DNA of 64,000 nt from Fagopyrum homotropicum (lineage: Eukaryota; Streptophyta; Magnoliopsida; Caryophyllales; Polygonaceae). The stretch spans positions 57,703,416 to 57,767,415 of the forward strand of contig BSWB01000001.1 in NCBI GenBank assembly GCA_033239125.1. The letters run 5' to 3'. Below the pieces are notes generated by a model. It searched no databases and had not been told where the DNA came from. It saw nothing but the letters and a program-made list of their open reading frames with translations. Positions 56,722 through 64,000 of this stretch are shown piece after piece. A program made the translations under genes and the position numbers. Positions within the stretch are counted from its first letter, which is position 1, and each line of letters starts with the position of its first letter.

Positions 56722-57343
56722 TTCAATGGTCTTCTTCTCCTTCAATATGGACGTCCAAGACTTGATTAGACCATCCTTGATGTGTTGTCCAAGTGAAGAG
56801 AATAGGATCCAAGAGTCATCTTTGATTAAAGGCCAAATGTGGCCATTTATGTGTTTCAATTTCCTAGAAAAACTCTTGAATTTCTTGCATTTTCTTTTGA
56901 TAAACCTTTGATATTTCTAGCACTTAATTAGGGAGTTTTTAGGCTGAGTTTTGTGGCTATATAAAGCCTTGTATCCTCCCATTGTAAGAGAAGTGAAGTT
57001 AAATGAAGTAAGTTAGCCTTTGTGCTTTCAAAGTTGTTGTTTGCTTTAAAACAAACCCCGAATTCTAGGTGAGATGCTTAGTTTTCAAACATCTAGGTGA
57101 GATGCTTAGGTGGTTCTAAGGTGAGAGGCCGAGGAACGAAGGTTCGAACCCCAAAGTGAGATTCCGAGGGTAGTTCGTTCGAGTTGAGGGATTCCCAAAG
57201 TGAGAGGCCGAGGGAATTTGCTCTTCATATCCAAAAACACAAAATCCAAAAAAAAAAAGAGAGAGTTCCATTTCATCGATTCCAATCCGATTGTGAACTT
57301 GTGCCGGTGGATCCTAGTGTTCGAATCGAGTTCGATCACATCA
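56100..57343 (+). repeat. LTR c of tandem element
   Basis: 1244 bp; one private change near 56451 (TTACAAGAGG for TTGCAAGAGG). Confidence 0.94.
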
Positions 57344-57428
57344 AGTGGTATCAGAGCCCAACGGTGCAAGTTCGATCACATCAAGTGGTATCAGAGCCCA
57401 ACGGTGCGAGTTCCTCAAGCTTTCGGGG

Positions 57429-58400
57429 ATGACGATCATCAACGACAATGCAAACGGTGGTAATCGAAACAACCAACGTTTGGATAGGCTTGAAGCCCAA
57501 CTAGCTGAGATATTGAGAAGGTTTCCTCTCCTTACCTTGAACCCTCATGACAAAATCCAAGGAGGTAGCAACCATGCCAACCGGAATGGACAAATCAACC
57601 ACCGTCGAGAACGAAATGTTGATAGTCGTGCCCATGGGAACCCGGATTGTATTCAAGCATCTCGACATGATGGCGACGAAGTCGAAAGAAGTAGTTACCA
57701 TGGTAATAAATCCGATAATCAATTTCCCAATGATGGCATGACGGATTCGAGGACGAATCCTTTTCAAGGGAAAGGGGATGATGTGATCCCCACCGGAGAA
57801 GAAATCATCGTCATCAAGCCGGAACCAATCGTTTTGCCACCAACCGTCCAAGTCAAAAGTCAGCCGGAACTTATCAAAATCAATAGTTATGTGTTGGAGG
57901 TCATGCCTAAAACTGAGCCAAAACCTATTGAAATCAAACCGAAAAAGCTTGCTCCGAGCACGCCCAATGCAAGCCAATTTTCACTCTCTCCGGCTAAGCT
58001 GTCAGGTTTGCGCACTCTCAGTAAAACAACTATAACTGAGGCAATACTTGGAATTAAAATACCCATGAGTACTACTTTGAAAGTTATTTTCAATATCTAC
58101 AACTTTCTAGTTTACTCAAAGTCGATATTGCAAGAGGAAGAGGGTGAAAATGACCCTACATTGCAGCAAGTACGGTACTTGTATGGATTGTTGGACAAGA
58201 TCATGCATGGAGGCATGAAAGATGGTTATACAAAACATATGCACGTCCTACCATACATATTTCATGCAGCATACCATGCTCATATTATTCATATATTATG
58301 CATGAATTTATGTATTGATCATGTGAAGGTCAACATGTCAACATTCAATCAAACATTGAAGGCATCTTCACACACATACATTGAATGGAGGCCAAGGTAG
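57429..58400 (+). CDS. Hypothetical 323-residue protein spanning interior and LTR, unit 3
   Basis: Same frame and length as 55750-56721, with only rare base changes (for example AAAACAACT for AAAACGACT near 58025). It is open from the interior into LTR d. Confidence 0.55.
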   Translation: MTIINDNANGGNRNNQRLDRLEAQLAEILRRFPLLTLNPHDKIQGGSNHANRNGQINHRRERNVDSRAHGNPDCIQASRHDGDEVERSSYHGNKSDNQFPNDGMTDSRTNPFQGKGDDVIPTGEEIIVIKPEPIVLPPTVQVKSQPELIKINSYVLEVMPKTEPKPIEIKPKKLAPSTPNASQFSLSPAKLSGLRTLSKTTITEAILGIKIPMSTTLKVIFNIYNFLVYSKSILQEEEGENDPTLQQVRYLYGLLDKIMHGGMKDGYTKHMHVLPYIFHAAYHAHIIHILCMNLCIDHVKVNMSTFNQTLKASSHTYIEWRPR

Positions 58401-59022
58401 TTCAATGTTCTTCTTCTTCTTCAATATGGACGTCCAAGACTTGATTAGACCATCCTTGATGTGTTGTCCAAGTGAAGAGAATAGGATCCAAGAGTCATCT
58501 TTGATTAAAGGCCAAATGTGGCCATTTATGTGTTTCAATTTCCTAGAAAAACTCTTGAATTTCTTGCATTTTCTTTTGATAAACCTTTGATATTTCTAGC
58601 ACTTAATTAGGGAGTTTTTAGGCTGAGTTTTGTGGCTATATAAAGCCTTGTATCCTCCCATTGTAAGAGAAGTGAAGTTAAATGAAGTAAGTTAGCCTTT
58701 GTGCTTTCAAAGTTGTTGTTTGCTTTAAAACAAACCCCGAATTCTAGGTGAGATGCTTAGTTTTCAAACATCTAGGTGAGATGCTTAGGTGGTTCTAAGG
58801 TGAGAGGCCGGGGAACGAAGGTTCGAACCCCAAAGTGAGATTCCGAGGGTAGTTCGTTCGAGTTGAGGGATTCCCAAAGTGAGAGGCCGAGGGAATTTGC
58901 TCTTCATATCCAAAAACACAAAATCCAAAAAAAAAAAGAGAGAGTTCCATTTCATTGATTCCAATCCGATTGTGAACTTGTGCCGGTGGATCCTAGTGTT
59001 CGAATCGAGTTCGATCACATCA
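57779..59022 (+). repeat. LTR d of tandem element
   Basis: 1244 bp; several private changes (near 58408-58420, 58811 and 58956). It is followed directly by CCTAG. Confidence 0.94.
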
Positions 59023-59027
59023 CCTAG
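59023..59027. repeat. Target-site duplication CCTAG, right copy
   Basis: Matches 52738-52742. Confidence 0.92.
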
Positions 59028-59464
59028 GCTGCAACTATGGAGCATCAACACGTCTATCACCTCAACACAACACCAACAACCTTCAGCAACAACCTCAAGA
59101 GCATCCAAGGCCAAAGACACACTCAAACTCCCAAGAACTCACTCACACAAGCAAGAAGAGATCAAAGAAGATCAAAGAAGAAGAGAGAGGAAGATGAAGG
59201 ACGTAGAGGGGATGAAGAAGCTGGAAAGAAGTGGAAAACCCTCTCATCTGAAGGATAGGGAAACTTATAGGAGAAGACAGCCGCAAAGCACGAGTCCAGG
59301 AGTCAACGAATGTGGCTGCTGAAGCACAGAACCGCAGGGGCGGCTAGCCAGGGCGCAGGGGCGCCTAGCCGCTGGGTTGCCCAGATGGTGCGCAGGGGCG
59401 GTCAGCAGGGTCAAGTCAAGGCACTCTATAGCTTATCTAGGCTCCAAAGACTAAGGCTCTTACA
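59028..59464 (-). repeat. 3' LTR of Tekay-like element 3, second segment
   Basis: Runs to GGCTCTTACA, then a polypurine tract on the minus strand (TTTTTAGGAGGGTGAGA, 59465-59481). Contains GCAGGGGCGG words at 59330-59405. Small open frames here are not convincing. Confidence 0.85.
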
Positions 59465-59481
59465 TCTCACCCTCCTAAAAA

Positions 59482-60028
59482 CAAGTTTCATCCCGAAACT
59501 TGCAAAAATCCAAAGCCTCTCGAACCCATAAGCCGAGGTAAACACTCTCCTCAAGAACATCAGGTCACAACCTATAACATTTTATATCCTCAACACAACA
59601 TGGAGGAATCACAACTCCAGCATAATAACTTTACACAAGGCCTAGAGGACAATCATCTCTAGCAACCACTAACCACATCACACTGGCATGGAGGAAAGCC
59701 ATCTACAGTCACAACGTACACATATCACTACTATGTGGAGGAAAACCATCTCCACTCACACTATGTCCATCAAAGGTACCATGGAGGAAAGAACCATCTC
59801 CAGCTAATCCTAACACACATACCAAAGCATGGAGAAAAGAACCATCTTCAGCTATACCTATCTTGTACTAGCAACCAGATCTAACAAATCATATGTACAT
59901 ATCACAGCTAGCACGAAAACACAACATATCACATAAGCATATAACATGCACTCACCAAGAAGGCACTAAGATCTACTCGTGGATCCTACTGGTGCATCTA
60001 ACTCAACATAGAACTCTGGATAGTTTGT
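59482..60028 (-). other. 3' untranslated part of Tekay-like element 3
   Basis: Lies between pol and the polypurine tract. It is rich in short ATGGAGGAAA-ACCATCTCCA-type repeats (about 59640-59850). No gene. Confidence 0.55.
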
Positions 60029-60940
60029 CTAGATACTATCCTTTGTCTCCCAGGTATCCTCATCAGGTCCTCGTCTCGACCATTGTATCCTCATCATAGG
60101 AATGTCCTTCGAATGCAGGCATCTCACACCTCGCTCTAGGACTGCAATAGGGTGCTCTGCAAACGTGTGGTCCGGCTCAACCACCAGATCATCATAACTC
60201 ACGATGTGCCTCGGATCTGGTATATACTCCCTCAATTGAGACACGTGAAATATTGGGTGAACACCCTCTAGCCTCGGAGGCAAAGCTAATTTGAAAGTTG
60301 CTCGACCAACTCTATCCAGTATCTCGAAAGGACCGACATATCGGGGACTCAGCTTCCCCTTTATGCCAAAATGTCTGACGCCTCGCGTCGGAGATACTCT
60401 CAACCAGACATGAGCCCCTACCCTGAACTCTAGAGGTCGACGCCTGTTGTCTGTATACGACTTTTGGCGACTCTGTGCAGCTAGCATCCTCTATCTGATC
60501 AGCGCTACTCGAGTCATATCATCCTGAATTTGCTATGACGCTATCCCACTAATACTGCCAGGCTCATCCCAACATAAAGGTGTACGGCATCTACATCCAT
60601 ACAATGCCTCATAAGGAGCCATCCCTATAGATACATGCCAGCTGTTGTTGTATGAGAACTCAACGAGTGGGAGGTAATCAGACCATCGCTGTCCCCAATC
60701 CAACACATAGGCTCGCAACATGTCCTCTAAGGTCTGGATGGTCCTCTCTGACTGACCATATGTGTGGGGGTGAAACGCAATCGTGAAGTGTAGACTCGTC
60801 CCCAAAGCAGTCTGAATCTGCTGCCAGAATCTCGATGTGAATTGTCCATCACGATCAGAAACGATCATCCTCGGTAGCCCATGGAGTCTGAATATCTGTC
60901 TAGTGTACTCCTCAGCTAATCTGCTCACTGGCCACGTCTC
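60029..60940 (-). pseudogene. Tekay-type integrase core and C-terminus, truncated
   Basis: Minus strand. The first piece (60928-60533) has SRLAEEYTRQIFRLHGLP, SDRDGQFTSRFW with the second catalytic Asp, and FHPHTYGQSERTIQTLEDML with the catalytic Glu. A stop near 60490 (TAG in IR-stop-RM) separates it from the second piece (60487-60029): SRQKSYTDNRRRPLEF, the GPFEILDRVG and VHPIFHVSQLREYIPD blocks. It ends with a chromodomain-like tail (MRIQWSRRGPDEDTWE). This is the Tekay/Del type of chromovirus pol. The N-terminal side, with the first catalytic Asp, is cut off at 60942 by element B. Confidence 0.92.
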
Positions 60941-61541
60941 TTGTTCGCCACTTAGCGTGCGTGCAAATAAGCTTTAAATTTATAAAACTAGAATCAAGCA
61001 AGCGAACCCGCAGTGTACGGATCGACGTAGTTAAGCAAGAATTCCAGAGTATCGAACACAGGGATTTGGGGGGTTAAATCCAGTTATAGATTATTAAGCG
61101 AGTAAATGTAAGAGATTTTTGAATTATTGGGAAAACAACAATCCTAAAGATCCAAGTATCCAGCTGTGGAAATCGATTCAAGATATACTAATGATATAAG
61201 GACAGAGTTAAGACATGCAAAGGTATGCTAATGTAAGGTAATCGTACGGTGAAGTTCCAAAAACCTTATATGACTCACCTACAAGAAACTCTCTATACAG
61301 GTTGTTGAGGCTTCAATATAGAAGGATTCTAAAGGCAAGAATTAATGTCAAATACCCAAACTTGTAAGCCAAGGATCAAGACTAACTAAACCGATTGAGG
61401 TTGTGACACTCACAATCGAGGTAGAGGTTGTTGAGGCTTCACTACCACCTAGAAAAGGCAAGCCTAAACTAAGTTAAAGCAAATCTTTAACTTTGGATTA
61501 AAGTAAAAGCAAGTTCGTAACTTAACACAAAATTACGGCTA

Positions 61542-61576
61542 GTTCTTGAGTTCCACGGCCGTGGAAGCTCAAGAAC
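61542..61576 (-). repeat. Nested hairpin with keyword palindrome, LTR B
   Basis: GTTCTTGAG, then TTCCACGGCCGTGGAA, then G, then CTCAAGAAC: two nested inverted repeats, together about 16 bp per arm with one extra base. Confidence 0.88.
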
Positions 61577-62057
61577 AGACCGTGGATTAGGGCTTGTCGG
61601 CGATTCTCTCTAACTCTCAGGGTCCAATCTGTTTACGATCGATCTATCATCATCTAAGCCACAAATATCAACCCTTCACCTTAGAATTGTTAAGGGTTTT
61701 TAGCCAACAACAGTCATATTGATATCAAATTCAAGATTTAAAAGATTGAAAGATGAAAACTTCCGAAAACCTTCAATAAACTTCAAACCAGTCTCAAAGT
61801 CACAATCAAGAACGAATATTGTCACTAGATTCGAAATAGAACAAACAAACACAATCTTAGATAAGAAGGAAGAACGGGATGTCAATCCGTCTTCTAAATC
61901 AAACCTAAGCAAGAAGCGAATTCTCCTTGCGAACAATCTTGCGAATCTTCGATCTTCCGTCAATCCGGAAATCGTCAATAGTGCTGCACCAAGCTCTCCA
62001 ACACAACTTCCACTAAAAGCGAAATTAGGGCAATCCAAAGCGCAAACGGAAGTGCGT

Positions 62058-62136
62058 CTAAGCGTAAGCGAAGGTGTAAGCGAAGGTGTAAGCGAAGGTC
62101 TAAAGCGAGGTGTAAGCGAAGGTCTAAAACGAGGTG
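62058..62136. repeat. 12-bp minisatellite (GTAAGCGAAGGT)
   Basis: About five to six imperfect copies of GTAAGCGAAGGT / CTAAAGCGAGGT. Absent from the equivalent place in LTR A. Confidence 0.85.
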
Positions 62137-62524
62137 ACGGAATCTCTCTTCGTCCGTCCTTTTATAGTGTAAGATAAAATATCGGCCCGGCCCAATTGCG
62201 TAGTAGTACGGCCGTATTTTAGAGCGTGGTTTAGGGCAAGAACGTGATTCTTCCCTAGCCTAGAACATTCCTCAAGTTGGCACTTCCTTAGCTCCTATGA
62301 ATGTCCTCAATCCATGGACATTGCTCAACAACTCATCCTTGCTCGATTCCGCTCGGAAATAGCTCTCAATCACCTATAATCAACATAAAGCTTGTGTGGA
62401 TCTCTATATTGACATTATAGACAAACTAGCTCACAAATGCATCGATGCTCAATCAATGACTATCAATATGAATCAAATACACTTAGAAAACGTGCCCAAA
62501 ATATCACAATATTTCATGCTAACA

Positions 62525-63871
62525 AATAACCCCATACTTGCCACTTGCTTGTCCCTAAGCAAGGTCTTTCAAAAGCTTTAAGACAAGAGTTAGGATGAAA
62601 TATGTGTACCTTCTCAAAGCAATACTTCTTTTGGATGAATGTGCCTTCTAAATAATAGATCATTCTCAAATCTTGCTTCAATCGTTTATAAGACTTTCAT
62701 ATACTTAATCAAAGAGTAAAGAGTAAACAAAACTCATGAATCAATCAAACTTCCATACAAACATCATAACCCTTAAACATTATCAAAATCAATCACAAGA
62801 AACTTCAATTTAGATCACCAAGTCATATAACATTCTTTTGATCTTAAGGACTTTCAAAGAAAAAGGTCTAGAATGTGGAAAGGGAAGGAAACTTTAAGGA
62901 ATGTGGTGCATGAATCCGGGAAAGTGGACAACTACTCTTTTCTTCTTCTCTTGCGGTTTCCGCAACACCTTCAACTTAGAGCTTCGCTCTCTTCTTTTCA
63001 TTTTTCGACTTTACTTTTGGAGTTATGGATAGAGGTGCACAAAAACCGAAGCCTAGGAGATTGGCGTTTCTCAATTTTTATGAGATGCCTCAAACCCTTA
63101 GCGCACATACCATAATCCGCTAGGAATATCGCTCAATCCGACTTTGGCAAGACACAAACACCCGGCTATGTGAATGGTGTCGAGTTACTCATCATCATGA
63201 TTGACTTCCCCAAACCTATAATTTCTTTCTATTCCTTTGAATGCAAAGTATTGCTTTCATGGCCCTCCCACATCATACATGCCTTTTTCAATCAACTCCT
63301 CCAAATTCCCGGATAGGTAAAGGAGGTCAATATTTCAATGAGGGCTAAATGATCAAAGAAAGAATCGAATTGCCTTAATCATCTCAACAAGAAGCATAAG
63401 AACTTATAGTGTGATTTCAACATCAATTTCTCAACATGATTTAGGTAACATTCATCACATTATGAAACTTGTAAAAGAGGTATAATCAACTCATTCAAAT
63501 TCTTTTCAATTCACTATTCATTTAAGCATGCAATTGTCATCAAACTCAATTCACAAGTAGCGATTATCATAGAAATCATCTCAATTCCTTAGAAGCACAA
63601 AATTTTTCAAAATTTTTCAATTTTTATGGGTTTTTCAAACTCTTTTTCATGCAATGCAATAATGAAACATGCAACAATATAATGAACATGCAATGATAGT
63701 CTCGATAGAAGCAATCAAAGTGAGTAAGAGTTATTACAACTTTTAGTCACACCCCACCCCATACTTGGAACAAACATTGTCCCTAATGTTCAAATAAAAG
63801 AAAGAAAAGAAAAGAAAAAGAAACTCACAAAGTGGCGGTGGAGCGGCTAAAGCAATCGGTCATCATCATCA
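62525..63871 (-). mobile_element. 3' non-coding region of Athila-like element B
   Basis: Minus strand: the polypurine tract AAGTATGGGG (reverse, about 62530-62539) is next to the LTR, and the block shared with A and the host element lies at about 63130-63199. A PPT-like copy (AAGTATGGGGTGGGG in reverse, about 63752-63766) follows the gene. Over 90% identical to 1-659 where they overlap. Confidence 0.85.
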
Positions 63872-64000
63872 TCACTGCGGTGGAGGTGGAGGCGGGAATG
63901 GAGAGAAGCTAGGATCATAAAACCGCCCAAACTGCTGGCGGTAGACATCTCTCATCATGTGATCGAGGTCGTTCAAGCGTCCATCTCTAGCATCGGCTCG
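63872..64000 (-). CDS. C-terminus of Athila ORF1-like protein, element B (partial)
   Basis: Minus strand, open from the window edge to a TGA at 63872: RADARDGRLNDLDHMMRDVY, then RQQFGRFYDP and a proline run before the stop. The position and the RxDxLxxxxR-type helical end match the end of the ORF1-like gene at 7102-8450 (EAQEGRIDTLYRRQ). Only 42 residues are visible. Confidence 0.6.
   Translation of the reverse strand, partial: RADARDGRLNDLDHMMRDVYRQQFGRFYDPSFSPFPPPPPPQ

Larger units (their letters stand above)
52743..59022 (+). mobile_element. Tandem four-LTR non-autonomous retroelement
   Basis: LTR (52743-53986), interior (53987-54420), LTR (54421-55664), interior (55665-56099), LTR (56100-57343), interior (57344-57778), LTR (57779-59022). 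All LTRs are 1244 bp; interiors are 434, 435 and 435 bp. Every interior starts with initiator-Met-type primer-binding sites and ends with the purine tract AAGGGAAAGGGGA. One CCTAG pair flanks the whole array; none lies between units. Units differ by only a few substitutions, so the array is young. No enzyme is encoded: the interior joins a gag-like start to a pol-like end (SRTNPFQGKGDD). It sits inside the 3' LTR of Tekay-like element 3. Confidence 0.95.
60942..62524 (-). repeat. 3' LTR of Athila-like element B
   Basis: Minus strand TGTTAGC to GGCGAACA, 1583 bp, sister of LTR A (660-2429). It lacks about 200 bp of keyword cluster 1 and has an extra 12-bp minisatellite (62058-62136). The conserved box is at 61004-61023 (reverse). 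A long foldback surrounds TTCCACGGCCGTGGAA at 61551-61566. Confidence 0.9.

Noticed and set aside
52743..59022. Ordinary satellite DNA or pure assembly duplication
   Set aside because: Unit borders are LTR, primer-binding site and polypurine tract, the array has a CCTAG target duplication, and each unit has private base changes. Mis-assembly still needs long-read exclusion.
1..64000. Window as one giant palindrome because its two ends match in reverse
   Set aside because: Only the Athila A and B tails match; everything between is different, and the ends are where the window happens to be cut.

Overview
This is plant nuclear DNA made almost entirely of retrotransposons nested inside one another. 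The evidence is Athila-type Ty3/gypsy elements (one with a TGGCGCC primer-binding site), Tekay-like Ty3/gypsy elements with an initiator-Met-type primer-binding site, a Ty1/copia polyprotein, an L1-type LINE with an RNase H tail, and LTRs of 1-3 kb. No ordinary host gene, rRNA or tRNA gene was recognised. I cannot name the species; a large, repeat-rich flowering-plant genome is likely.

Layout. 1-2429: 3' tail and 3' LTR of Athila-like element A (+), whose body lies left of the window. 2430-2870: a reversed Athila LTR fragment. 2878-14858: the 3' part of an older Athila element (+): integrase, 3' non-coding region and 3' LTR. Its integrase is split at 3468/10649 by a second, pol-less Athila-like element (3469-10643, target duplication GGGAG). 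16032-19853: a short non-autonomous LTR element (+). 20264-30331: a complete 10-kb Tekay-like element (-), target duplication TAAAT. 31220-43376: a solo Athila LTR (-) split by another complete Tekay-like element (+, 32788-43087, target duplication TCGGT). 43.4-48.2 kb: one decayed LINE (-) cut up by a solo Athila LTR (44030-45668), a copia-like LTR and a small MITE-like insert. 48.2-51.3 kb: a copia polyprotein (-). 51293-60941: a third Tekay-like element (-), whose 3' LTR is split by a remarkable element at 52743-59022. 60942-64000: Athila-like element B (-), a close relative of A in reverse.

Two observations stand out. (1) 52743-59022 is a tandem retroelement with four 1244-bp LTRs and three 434/435-bp interiors in the order LTR-int-LTR-int-LTR-int-LTR. 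One pair of CCTAG target duplications brackets the whole array. Each interior carries two primer-binding sites, and an open reading frame runs from the interior into the LTR. (2) Many LTRs here carry a short palindromic 'keyword' at two set positions (half-site, full palindrome, half-site). The keyword differs between LTRs (CCACGGCCGTGG, AAATCGGTCGATTT, ATCTCGGCCGAGAT; and, less strictly palindromic, CCGCCCCTGCGG), while the spacer words around it are partly conserved. An element's interior repeats the keyword of its own LTR, and unrelated lineages can share one keyword. I know of no standard LTR feature that explains this. A self-recognition code (packaging, dimerisation, transcription or anti-silencing) is my inference.

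Almost all coding regions are broken. The only long intact frames are the 323-codon frames of the tandem element, the gag N-terminal part at 5148-5768 and the first 291 codons of an Athila ORF1-like gene at 7102-7977.
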